DNA from: Pelodera strongyloides
Lineage: Eukaryota; Nematoda; Chromadorea; Rhabditida; Rhabditidae
Length of the DNA: 64,000 nucleotides
Assembly: GCA_036852015.1 (NCBI GenBank)
Contig: JAANDG010000303.1
Coordinates: 107,118-171,117 of the forward strand
Direction of reading: 5' to 3'
Both the position numbers and the translations under genes were made by a program. Below the pieces are notes generated by a model, which was not told where the DNA came from, did not search any database, and was given only the letters and a program-made list of their open reading frames with translations. Shown one piece after another: positions 1 through 24,157 of the stretch (position 1 is its first letter; the number at the start of each line of letters is the position of its first letter).

Positions 1-28
1 CGTTAAATAACAAAAAATAAGTACAAAC

Positions 29-696
29 CTCCTGTAGCAAAGCAGCCATGGTACCAAAAGACCTCCACAGCCAAATAGGCATCTCGGGAACGGCGTCACG
101 CTTTTTGCTGCAAAGGAGGAAACTTCAAAACTATACAAGAAATTACAAATAGTCTAAAGTTCATGTTACTCTCATTCTCTTTATTACTTTATTTGCGACG
201 GTGACAGAAGCGCAGAAGCAAACTTAGCAAACACAAGGAGGAAACCGGACATATGAAAAAGTAGAGTAAAAAATATCTTCAAACAGCAACGTTAGGTAAA
301 CAACATACCTAAGTTCCAACAGAACCGCCTCTCGCTTATTCGGGTCCTTGAGGTCAATTATGAGCTGGACGAGCTCATCTTGGTTTACCTGAAATGGATC
401 ACTCTTTCCACTTTCCACACCTACCTGCGCATATGTTTCAAAAACGGTAGAAAACTTCTCGGTGAATGTCACCTTTGTTACATCCGTCTTTACATGCTTG
501 GGTATTCTTTGCAAAGTTTAAGCCGATCCTTACATTCCTAAAATTAAATAACCAATTAAGGTTCCTAATCGCGAAAAAATTGTCTAATAAAAAGCCTTAC
601 CTCCTCCCCGGCATTTGCCGCCGGTTGTGCCACCTGGGAGGCCTGGGTGGCCGGTGAAGCACGGTGGTCCACAGTTTGCATGGGTGCGGGTGGCAT
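29..696 (-). CDS. CNOT9: CCR4-NOT complex subunit CNOT9 (Rcd1/RQCD1), 5' part, three exons, runs off left edge
   Basis: Coding exons read on the minus strand are 601-696, 309-388 and 29-107. Phases agree (32 codons; 26 codons plus 2 nt; 1 nt plus 26 codons) with donors GTAAGG, GTATGT and GTTTGT. Exon 2 carries DPNKREAVLLEL and exon 3 KKRDAVPEMP followed by RSFGTMAALLQE, which align with the start of the armadillo-like Rcd1 domain of CNOT9 (human NALLELSKKRESVPDL and SFGTIAALLQE). CNOT9 is the conserved CCR4-NOT subunit that docks CNOT1 and RNA-binding adaptors for mRNA deadenylation and repression. The first 32 residues are Ala/Pro/Gln-rich and not family-specific. I chose the ATG at 694-696 because a strong acceptor (TTTGTAG) ends 2 nt before it, suggesting trans-splicing. 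The gene lies 749 bp downstream of RPB2 on the same strand. The rest of the roughly 300-residue protein is outside the window. Confidence 0.87.
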
Positions 697-702
697 TCCT
701 AC

Positions 703-1445
703 AAAGTAGCGTAATTAACAGGTAATTAGGTAAATATCCCTAACTGTAAGATATGCAACATACTCAAAAGTACAATACGAACTACCAACAAAAAACGCGA
801 TCAAAATACATATAAAAAAAAACATAGTAAAAATATATAAAACTGGCTCAATAAACCATTTGAAATACAAGAAAAGCTAAAAATTAAAAATAAGAAAAGA
901 TTTTATTCAACAAATGAACAAAGTTATGGAGCACTTAAACCTTCCAGATATCCAGATTGAAAAAAACTTCCCGCTAATATAATAGAACACGAATGAATGA
1001 GGATCTACGTAAAATAGACGATAAAACGCTTCCACCGAGAGAATTTTGAGAACATAAACTAACAAAATGAATAGCGCTAACGAGGCTCAACATTGCAAAC
1101 AAAGCTTTAGACAAAACAAAATCCTCTCCAACAAATTACAAATTAACTAAAACTAACAATGCCAATATCCATCAGATCACAACATGAAAATATATATGCA
1201 ATAGTCCAAACTCAACAAATAATAATAATAAAAATAAATAATTAAACAATCTTCAGCTCAATTAACAAGATCGTCGTAATAGCCAAAATAGTAACCGGTA
1301 CTAGTCAATAAATACATGCGTGGATGAAATTAGGTATACAATATTAGTACGCGGAAAAATACGGAAAAAATGAAATGGGACTAACATGAAATAATGTAGT
1401 CTCGTAGTCTGTTGTCTATAGCCTGACCACATATAGTATGCAGTC
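703..1445. other. Intergenic region between RPB2 and CNOT9 (no gene)
   Basis: AT-rich, no credible ORF. On the minus strand the only AATAAA between the RPB2 stop and the CNOT9 acceptor is at 902-907, so the RPB2 3' UTR may be about 540 nt and end some 190 nt before the CNOT9 acceptor at 699-705. That spacing would suit a nematode operon, but nothing here proves co-transcription. Confidence 0.5.
902..907 (-). terminator. Candidate poly(A) signal AATAAA of RPB2
   Basis: Plus-strand TTTATT at 902-907 reads AATAAA on the coding strand. It is the only canonical hexamer I find between the RPB2 stop at 1446 and the CNOT9 start at 696. Inference only; an unrecognised variant signal could be used instead. 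Confidence 0.35.
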
Positions 1446-15386
<13,941 letters not shown>

Positions 15387-15410
15387 TGTGGCAGGATCCT
15401 TTCTGAAAAG

Positions 15411-17362
15411 GATCTTTAATAAGCAACCTATTAGTCAAAATGGATCAGTTCCGGCAAAATAAACGGCACCCGATAGTTCAGGAAATGCAGACACCCGCAA
15501 GAATACAATCGAGGCAGGAATAGCACAACAAACGGGCAAAAACCAGAAGAGAACGTCACGGTTTGTATTTTATTCGGTGCAGACCACACCAAGTAATGTC
15601 CAGGAAAACTTGCACGATATATCTGGTGAAACGCAACCAATGGAGGTAGTATATATGCTTTAAACCGCTATCATACGCTGGCAAAACAACAAGGAAAGCA
15701 AACATAACAACAACAGCCAGCAAACCAACCGCGAAGAGACTCCGCCCAACACGGCAGCGTGCATGCGAAAATGATTTCGACACCGTATATTCTCGTGTAC
15801 ACGGACTACCGTACTTTTACACAACTGTGTAATATAGTAGCACCAGGAGATTATTTTTTGAGGAAAACACTACAAAATTGATGTTTCTCCAGGCCGTTAC
15901 GTACAAATTCCAAGCCAATAATCAATAAACTTGTAATTGATGAAATACAGAACAACAAGGAGCCGGATGGGGTTACTTTCATTGCAGGAAAGACGAATCA
16001 GGCGAGACCCTGTGAATGCTTTCAAAATTTTGAGTGGAGGAATTCGCTATATAAATTTGAGGCAATATTATTGAAATTACCAGCACACAAAAAAGGTATG
16101 CACGTGAAAATCGCCTTCATATTGTCACATGCAGTCACAAACGAACCAGCGTAACCGTCTATATCTCACAAAAAAAAAAAAAGCAAAAACAACAAAAAGT
16201 CGAATCTTGGTGCTGCCGGTCTGACAATTGCCATTGTGAGAAGGGTCTGATTGGACAGTTGGGTGAGCGACAGTGTAGCTTCGCCAATAGATACAGGGTT
16301 AGGATATATCTGTCTCTGGGATAATCTGAAATCTGGGTACTGTAACCCTGTTTGAGTTTCCTTTCTTTAAAAAAACTTTTATAAAAGAAACAGCGTAAAA
16401 AAGGAGGAGCTCGCGCTTCTGCGCCACTGACATGTTTGAAGAAGCGAAAGTAACGATGCTAAAATTTGCCGTTAATTGTTTTCAGGAACTGCCCTACAGT
16501 ATTCTCCTACAGTCCTACAAGACCATGTCCGACCGAACAACAGTATCTATAACAAACCATCCGTCTATGTGTACGGTAATTTATGTTTGGATAGCACTGT
16601 TTTTTTTTGTGTGTTAGATATTCAAAGCTTCTTCCGGCGGTGACAGAATGCGTAGTACTATAGACTGTAGTAGTTACTGTAAACATAACAATTTCTCTAT
16701 CTAGAGTCTACGTCACCAACCTGGAGCCTGGTGCTGAAACGGAGCAAGAACTAGGGCGGAACTGAGGTTTTCCAAATTAGGTGTACTTTTGTTCAGTATC
16801 ATGGGTAATTAGGGTAATTATGAGTTTCATCCGTAGTAACTAATTATATTCTTTTGTTCACTTCATATAATATTACACTTTTGTTCATTTATTTCCATAT
16901 TCAATTACTCAGTAACCTTCAGAACACGGTTGAGTAACGCCGAAGTTGTACAGACGTGCGGCTAGCGGGTTATAACACTGCAACAGAGTAGATGGCTTGT
17001 TTTTTTTTCAGTTCCCAATCACTTTTTCTTTTCAAGGAAAAGGCCAACTAATATATTCAGTCGTGGATAGCTCTGGTGGTCTCTTTTTTTCCGATTCATA
17101 AGGATTATCAATCTTTTATAAATCTGCCCTTCAGGTCAGTTAAAAGATAAAGATAAAGTGAACCGGGTTATATCAACCGAATCCGCGGAAACGGTGCACC
17201 GGGGTCCAGCTCAGAGGTGGAGTTCAGGTCAGTTGTGTATAACAAACCAGATACCAAGCGAAGGAGTCATTCCGCAACGGGCACACCTACTCACTCTGGA
17301 ATGCCTGGAGTGGAGTGCTCCATGGAAAAACAATAGACCTAAATAGCAAACGTCTATCCCAA
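15411..17362. other. Non-coding region upstream of RPB2
   Basis: AT-rich DNA with poly-A/T runs (for example 16170-16185). Only short ORFs without codon or family signal. It should contain the RPB2 promoter, but no TATA-type or other core element can be fixed with confidence. Confidence 0.4.
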
Positions 17363-17520
17363 AGACCTAAATAGCAACGTATTAGCACGAGCATTAGTGC
17401 ACAGTTAGCACCAAAAGAGACCAAAAGAGAGCTAATTGTGTCTAGTTTGGTGTCTATTGGCGTGTGATTTGGTGCTAACTGCGTACTATTGCTCGTGCTA
17501 ATACGTTGCTATTTAGGTCT
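17363..17520. mobile_element. Foldback repeat with arms of about 55 bp
   Basis: Left arm starts AGACCTAAATAGCAACGTAT; right arm ends with its inverse complement, finishing TTGCTATTTAGGTCT. Both arms continue through ATTAGCACGAGC / GCTCGTGCTAAT and AGTTAGCACCAAA / TTTGGTGCTAACT. A second shorter copy of the end motif (TAGACCTAAATAGC) precedes it at about 17335. Remainder to 18150 holds an ATT run (17703-17715) and no gene. Confidence 0.75.
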
Positions 17521-18149
17521 ATGTACTAGACCTGGTCTATTCATTTTGTATGTCGGGAGTGCTCGGCTAATACACGCTCTTGCTATAGTCCCAAGAAAAA
17601 AATCCTACTTTTGTGTCCTTATCTCCTTTCAATAGATCTCATTTGTTTTTCAAACATTTTACTCTGTGTTGGTTTTTGTGCGCGCCTCCCTGATGTAATA
17701 AATTATTATTATTATTCCGCGAGATCTCTACTAGTATGAAACTGGGTGTCTCCACCCGAACAACAGCCTCACCAGAGTTCTACGAAAGTTCTCGGTGGAA
17801 AAAAAATACACAACAAAAATCAATATTCCAGGATTGGCGGTCAAGAGGGAGAAGAAAAGGAGTTCCTTTCATGGGCAGCACAGCGAAATATGATCGGAGT
17901 CAAGGGACAGTTTTAATGCACATAAACCAAAGCCAATATAATACAGTAAGTATATACGTTGGATTATTCAATCGATACGTACAATAAATAATAGTAAATA
18001 TTTTACGCTTCCAGAACGTACACCTTTATTCACCTTTATAAGAGAGTATAAACATATTATGATGATGTAATCTTTGTTATGTTGGAGGCATTCGTCGGTG
18101 CATTGTATAATACAATAACTCTCGAGGAGATCAGGGCTCCAGCTCAACT

Positions 18150-19495
18150 TATGACTTATTTCCACGCGCAGAGGTCCGCGCGAGGAGGGGGAACCGCGCA
18201 AGGGAGGGGTCCGCACTGAGAGGGTGTCGCGCAAGGGGGAGGGCAGCCGCGCAAGGGAAAGCACGCGTAAGGGGGACGCGCAAAGGGGGAGGGAGCCGCG
18301 CAAGGAGACGCACGCGCAGGGAGGGGGAGCCGCGTAGGAAGGGGATAGCACAGGGAGGAGAAGACGCGTAAGGGAAATCACGCGCAGGGAGAGGGGATGC
18401 ACAGAGGGGGAGGGAGCCGCGAGAGCACGCGCCGGGGGGGCGCCAGGGGGAGCACGCGGGCACGCGCAGGGAGCCGGAGCCGCGCGCGGGGGAGGGGGGC
18501 AGGAGCCGCGCGGGGGGAGGGGGGCAGGAGCCGCGCGGGGGAGCAGGAGCAGCGCCAGGGGGATGGGAGCACGCGCGCAGAGGGGGGGGGGGAGCGCGAG
18601 GGGGGAGGGGGAGCGCGCGCAGGGAGCAGGAGCTGCGCGGGGGAAGGGAGCACGCGCATGGAGGGGGCCGCGCAAGGGGGGGGCTAGCACGCGCAGGGAG
18701 AGCGGCCGCGCAGGGAGAGGGGCCGCGCAGGGGAGGGAGAGGAGCTGCGCAGGGACGGGGGGCCACGCAGGGAGGGAGCTGCGCCAGGGGAGGGAGTCGC
18801 GCAGGGAGGGGGAGCACGCGGGCACGCGCAGGGAGAGGGGGCAGGGGGGGCAGGGGGGGCAGAGGGGTCGCGCGAGGGGGACTAGGGGGAGCTGCGCAGG
18901 GAGCGGAAGTTGCGCAAGGGAAAGCACGCGCAGGGAGAGGGGGGGGGGCAGAGGGGGCGCGCGAGGGGGACTAGGGGGAGCTGCGCAGGGAGCGGAAGTT
19001 GCGCAAGGGAAAGCACGCGCAGGGAGAGGGGATGCGCAGAGGGGGAGGGAGCGCGCAAGGGGGGGGGGGCACGCGCAGGGGGCAAGGGGGAGCAAGTGTA
19101 GGGGGGGCGAGAGCATGCGCGGGGGGGGGGCGCCAAGGGAGCATGCGGGCACGCGCAGGGAGCCGGAGCCGCGCGCGAGGGGAGGTGGCAGGAGCCGCGC
19201 GGGGGGGGGGGGCGGGGAGCAGCGCCAGGGGGATGGGAGCACGCGCGCAGAGGGGGAGGGGGGGGGGGGGGGGGCCGCGTAGGGGGGATGGGGAGCGTCG
19301 CGCAAGGAGGAGGGGGGGCACGCGGGCAAGCGCAGGAAGAGGAGGAGGCAGAGGGGGTCGCGCGAGGGGGACTAGGGGGAGCTGCGCAGGGAGGGGAAGC
19401 TGCGCAGGGAGGGGAAGCCGCGCAAGGAGGAGGGTAGTCGCGCAGGGAGGGGGAGCACGCGGGCACGCGCAGGGAGAAGCCGTGCAAGGAAACTG
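18150..19495. repeat. Extreme G-rich (plus strand) minisatellite-like block
   Basis: About 1.35 kb of irregularly repeated GCGCAGGGAGGGGGAGC-type units in an otherwise AT-rich window. Long internal repeats occur: a unit containing GCGCGAGGGGGACTAGGGG followed by GAGCTGCGCAGGGAGCGG is present near 18870, again near 18958, and partly near 19358. Homopolymer G runs reach more than 10 bases (19200-19275). Long ORFs are open on both strands only because stop codons are rare in such composition; none looks like a protein. The plus strand has many GGG runs and could form G-quadruplexes. Confidence 0.85.
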
Positions 19496-20375
19496 ACGCC
19501 GCGCGCTAAAAGGGACCGGACAAACACAAAGGGACGGACAGGACGGACAACATAAAACACCAAAGATTGAACTTAATTGCCAAAATATATCGTACCAGTG
19601 ATAACACCAAGAGTAGCAAAGTCTCATAGACTTTGAAAAGACGTGTTCCCACCAAGAATTGACTTCTTGGGGATCAAAAGGTTTGATCTGCGTACTGACA
19701 AATGAAGTCCAAATGTAGTCCTGCGACAGCTAACACGCCATGTCAAGACTACACCGTACGCCAATCACTGTAGAAACAAAAGAAACTCAAAAAGAAATAA
19801 AGGTACAGGTTCCCCGTGGAACCCGACTCCGAAAAAAAGATGCAAAAAATGTACAAGGTAAAACAACAAACACAAAAATCACTCCGGAAACATACAATGC
19901 GAGGGTGAAAATAACAAAACCCGACGATAAACGGAATATCACGGGAAGTTTCCCCCGTTTGCGTACCAAACAAAGCATATATGAGATTGCGTGTCGGGTC
20001 TGCAATAGGAAAGTGCGTGTACAAAAAGGCGCTACCCTTGACTAAGGGTTATATTCAGAATCGTACACATGACATTAGGTGATCCGTTTTTTAGTTTTAC
20101 ATAAGCACGCCGCCATAGCCGAACAAAGAAATCCAAGAAGTTAGCACACAGTACTTATTAAAATGAATTAATCTACGAAAATCAGTTCAAAACTTAGTCA
20201 TAAAAGAGAGTAATTCGTCAACACAAAATGACATTAGAGAACAAAAGAAAAGGTTAATGTAAGCCAAGTAGACAAACTACTACAAAATTAACTAAATGGT
20301 GCTCACACGCGACTACTACTACTAGTAGCAGTTACTAAAATTTTTACACAAACGATACCATCACGAAATGAATGT
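19496..20375. other. Non-coding spacer with two small perfect hairpins
   Basis: At 19652-19670, CCAAGAA and TTCTTGG are separated by 5 nt; at 19672-19688, GATCAAA and TTTGATC are separated by 3 nt. The first sits inside a wider GTTCCC...GGGGATC pairing like the 5' hairpin of the module at 23256. No gene recognised elsewhere in this stretch. Confidence 0.4.
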
Positions 20376-20557
20376 TGTCCGAAGGGATCTTCTGGCTTTT
20401 CTTTGAAAAGTATATCAGAGCTGTCATTATTTTTTGCTCTCCCGGACCTCCAATGCTTTAAACCATGATCATTTACAGTATTCTCACAAAAGACTGAAAA
20501 GCATTGAAGGCCCCGATCACTCTTCTTTCTGAGTGGTCATTTCTTTCTTTCTTTTTT
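20376..20557 (+). ncRNA. Structured module, copy 1 (candidate non-coding RNA or retroposon end)
   Basis: Ordered stem-loops on the plus strand: a small GTCCGAAGGGAT hairpin; AGAGC/GCTCT at 20417-20440 around an AT-rich loop ending ATTTTTT; a long stem (arms 20444-20459 and 20497-20513; CCTCCAATGCTTT with AAAGCATTGAAGG); a hairpin GATCACTC / GAGTGGTC with loop TTCTTTCT (20515-20538); then a T-rich tract. The same series with different stem sequences but kept pairing occurs at 23256-23495. Identity unknown: Pol III-like RNA, a retroposon 3' end or a UTR are all possible. A 21-codon ORF starts 43 nt after the tract (20601), of unclear meaning. Strand is inferred from the terminal T-run. Confidence 0.4.
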
Positions 20558-20873
20558 CACTGATTCAATAATAAGTCGATGGGATCGGTTAAGTGAGACA
20601 ATGGCCGAGTCGTCCAGCGAGCCGTCAGTGATTCAGCCGAGTCCTTCACGTCGCTCACCAAAGTAGTAGTCCAGTACAGATCAACACTTGCGCAGCACGG
20701 AAAACGAGAGGGCTGAACATCCTGAAAAATAGATTATTAAGTTGCTGCCAATAAGAAACACTAATACAAACTCTTCACAAAAGATGGATAGTGAAAAAAT
20801 ACTTGATGGCCAGTTGGATTCATAACTAAAAATACTTATTTGAGAGAGTTTGAGTGATGGAAAAGAAACACAC

Positions 20874-21587
20874 CTCAAAGCAATTGGTAAGATGTGAGAC
20901 GATGCAGCGGTTGGCGAGGTTGACAAGGACGCCTTGGGCAAAGGGAGGGTGATGGGCGCATCCGAACGGTTGAGAGATCCTCCAGAGATACACCGATAGA
21001 CTGACGCCTGAAATTTGATAAATTAAGTTTTCCTATTTCAATACTACACACTGGTCGTGGAGCACAAACAAGTGCACCTTCTGTCTACAAAGGAAAACAT
21101 ATCCATATGCATATAGTAAACAAAACAAAAACACACCTTAGCACTGGAGACACGGCAGAGAAATTCGAGCAAGTAGCAAGTTGACAGCACATGGTTGAGC
21201 ACACGGCATGGTTGAAAAGCAGAAACGAGGTCCGCCGAGGTATTCCGACGATTGATTTCCAACGGAACGACGGCGACGCCTAAAATTTGATAAAATAAGT
21301 TTCCATTACTTTCCAATATTAAACACCGAACGCGTGCTCGTGATATAATTTTAATAATGCACCTGCACAGCTTCATCTTTTCAACTACAGTAAGCAAAAG
21401 ATAGTTAAAATAGAAGAAAAAAACACACCTCAATAAGACCGTATAGCGTAGAGTTAGTAGAGTAGATGCAGAGAGTGACGAGGTGGGCGCGGGACTGGTA
21501 GAACACGTGTGCAAGGCTTCTCTTGGGTGGGGAGCGGTAGCTAGGCGAGAGGACAGACGGTCGAGGACACAGGACACCAGCAAACGC
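20874..21587 (-). other. Three exon-like segments with matching splice contexts, unidentified
   Basis: Minus-strand segments 21429-21587, 21137-21279 and 20874-21007 are each preceded by near-identical acceptors (CAAAATTTAG, CAAATTTTAG, CAAATTTCAG, all followed by GCGT) and followed by GTGTGT donors. Lengths are 159, 143 and 134 nt. Joined from phase 0 they stay open until a TGA at the very end of the last segment, but other frames are also partly open, and no family is recognised. They are more GC-rich than their flanks. They may be exons of a lncRNA, of a degenerate gene, or a small tandem repeat of splice contexts. Confidence 0.3.
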
Positions 21588-23255
21588 CTAAATTTTGAGA
21601 TTAAGTTTGTAAGTAATCAAACAAAAATGTATGTAGTGTGCAAGGCATAATCCCTGCTGCATATAGTACCAAATATCCTTTTTGGGAACAAGAAACGATA
21701 AGACAACAAGTTACATACCTCAAACAAAACCGCATTGAGCGAATAGGGTAGAAAACCAGCATGTCCTCAGTCCTCAGCTTTCTTGAAGACCAGGTTGACT
21801 TGATGAGACGCTCTTCGGAAGTACGATTGGAAGCAGCCCTTCACCCTCAGTCATCAAAATCCGCATCCGACGTTGACCATAGACGTTACTGAAAAAGCAA
21901 AAATAGATGAAATGAAATAATGTCACCTTTCCGACATACGTGTTCAGACGTTACTGAAAAAGCAAAAATAGATGAAATGAAATAATGTCACCTTTCCGAC
22001 ATACGTGTTCCCTTACGAATTCCCGAACCGAATAGATTGGCCAATGTCGAACAGGCAAACCGAAACAGGAACATCGAAAATAAGAAAACGAAAGTAAGGC
22101 ATACCTATTAGCAGTCAGCAGTGTAGACTGAGGCGAAGGAGCTGGTGTTACAGAAGATGTCGACCAAGAGGAGATGACGTTCCAAACGCCGAACGCGACC
22201 GAAGTATCATAGCAATAACTGAAATTATTTAGATTAGCAATCAATATCATCATTCAACACTTGCATGAGAGAAGAGGCAAGAGTATTTAGGAGAAAAGTG
22301 GATGCTACAGTAGCTACAGAGAGCCAAGTGAAAGGAATAGTGACGACCAAACATACCTTAGGGGTCCAAAGCGGATGACCAGTATCGGCGGGGTTCACGC
22401 TGGCAGCAACGAGGCGCCCGAGGCGGACCTCAGCGGTTGTAGCAGAGGCGGTGAGATTGAGGGGGCTGTGACGAAGTGCCGACTGACTTGTTCAACACCT
22501 AAAAGAAGTATTTGGTACGTGAGAGTGCACGAATACGTCGAGTCGGTCGAGTACCTCAAAATGGTACAACTCGAGGCACAGATTCCTAGTTCCTAACCTT
22601 GGGGAGATCCAGAAACGGAAAATTACAAAACTTAGATTATAGAAAATCACAAACTTAAATAAAATAAAACATACCTGAGCCTGACGCCGACTGGGTGGCC
22701 ACGTAGCGAAGAGAGAAGAGAGAAAGGTAGGAGAGAGGAGAAAGAAAGCAGATCCCGGCTCAAACTATTAATGTAAACGGGAATTTTCCCCCGTGTGGTG
22801 AGCAACTGTTTGAATTTCCAATACAAAAGCGCACCGGGTCTGCAATTGCAAAGGCGCATCCTAGAGCGCTGCTCAAATCAGAGCATTAGTAGAGTGTTCA
22901 ACTCGAGATACTGTTCAATTCATTATAACAGCATCAGCAGAGATTTCTAACCCAAGCCCTTCAACTGGAAAAAACACGGGTTAAAAGACATCTGCGTAGT
23001 GAAGTTAGTACGCACGCAACAAAAGCGGAAACAAATTTCCCTTCCATATAGTCGAAAAAAACTCAATCTTACAATGCTGCTTAGCCAGGCTAATCCCGGT
23101 GATTATTCCTTCTAAACTAACTAATGCCTAATTTAAAGCTATTAGGAACTAGTCATAAAGCAATGATTCAACTATCCTCTCAGATCATTACCTCAATAAA
23201 CTATTGGAAGGTACTCTACAACGTGATAAAACTATACAAACTACAAGAAGTATTG
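21588..23255. other. Non-coding region with an exact 65-bp tandem duplication and exon-like fragments
   Basis: Contains the duplication at 21881-22010 (listed separately). Further minus-strand segments bounded by TTTCAG/TTTTAG and GTATG signals lie near 21720-21891, 22106-22216 and 22360-22499, but at least two have stop codons in every frame. No protein family recognised. Confidence 0.35.
21881..22010. repeat. Exact tandem duplication, 2 x 65 bp
   Basis: The 65-bp unit starting AGACGTTACTGAAAAAGC and ending CGACATACGTGTTC occurs twice without a spacer and, by eye, without a difference. Recent slippage or an assembly artefact are both possible. Confidence 0.85.
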
Positions 23256-23495
23256 TGTCCCTTCGGGGATCTTTTCATTTTTCACAAATAATATCTTTAT
23301 CTTTCTTTCCCAAGAGCTTTTAATTTTTTGCTCGATAGTTTTCTTTTTTTATGGGGCAACCAATATTTCAGTTCATTTTCTATTTTTTGGCAAAAATCCC
23401 AACGACAAAATATTGGTGACCCTGATACCTCTTCTTTCTGAGGTATCATTCTTTTTATCTTTTTTTTTTCGACCCCCCTTCTTTCTGGGGGACCT
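23256..23495 (+). ncRNA. Structured module, copy 2 (candidate non-coding RNA or retroposon end)
   Basis: Ordered elements: TCCC-TTCG-GGGA hairpin at 23258-23269; GAGC/GCTC at 23314-23333 around a loop ending AATTTTTT; long stem with arms 23355-23368 and 23408-23422 (CAACCAATATTT with AAATATTGGTG); hairpin GATACCTC / GAGGTATC with loop TTCTTTCT (23424-23447); T-rich tract; then an additional C-run/G-run hairpin, again with a TTCTTTCT loop, near 23472-23495. Compared with the copy at 20376, stem sequences differ while pairing is preserved, and the long-stem loops are similar in size (36-39 nt). A 25-codon ORF begins at 23540. Function unknown. Confidence 0.4.
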
Positions 23496-23699
23496 TTTCT
23501 TTTTCTTTTATTTATCTACCTAAGTAACGACGATCGACGATGGCACCAGAGGTTGTAACTGCTGTGCGGATGACGGGACCCGTAGACGGGACCGTGACCA
23601 TGCCTCCATGCGTGTAACCTACAAAATGAGCGTGGTTTGAATGAAAACTCATCCCCAAACACGGCAAAACGAGTCTCGCAAAGCGCCGACTAAATTATA

Positions 23700-23723
23700 G
23701 AGCCTAAGCCTAAGCCTCAGCCT
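23700..23723. repeat. Interstitial nematode-type telomere repeat, about four units
   Basis: GAGCCTAAGCCTAAGCC followed by TCAGCC: the complement of TTAGGC units with one substitution. Comparable short arrays occur at 37941-37963 and, more degenerate, at 41920-41962. Confidence 0.7.
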
Positions 23724-24157
23724 CCCGCAATCAAACATGAATTGAAACATGACTCCACTAACAGTGCAACTTCCATATTGCAGAGAAAATCAGAAAATGT
23801 ATTGAAAAACATACGATATGAAGGGCGGGGCGCAGAATCCAGCTTTCGAATGGAAATCGATGGGATTGCACAGGCAGATCGGCCAACCTTCATGGGAGGT
23901 AAATGGTGCGCTGTAGTGGAAATCCACATCCACGATCCACGTGGAGTCAAGCCGCGAACTAAATTTTTAGCACTGTTTAAATGTGTTACATGTATACTAA
24001 TAAAGCATTCATGATCCCAATCAGAAGAACAGCAGGCCCGTAATCATTAAAAAATGGATAAGAACTCACATTTATTCTGCAACTCTTCCCGCGGAAGCCA
24101 GGTAAAAGGCAGTCGTGGACGCGGTGGACGACAACCGACAACAACCGCTTGCTCAAA

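Noticed and set aside
17968..19627. Long ORFs on both strands (up to 453 codons) across the G-rich block
   Set aside because: Pro/Ala/Ser/Arg or Gly/Arg/Glu strings in overlapping frames on both strands, caused by lack of stop codons in GC-rich repeats.
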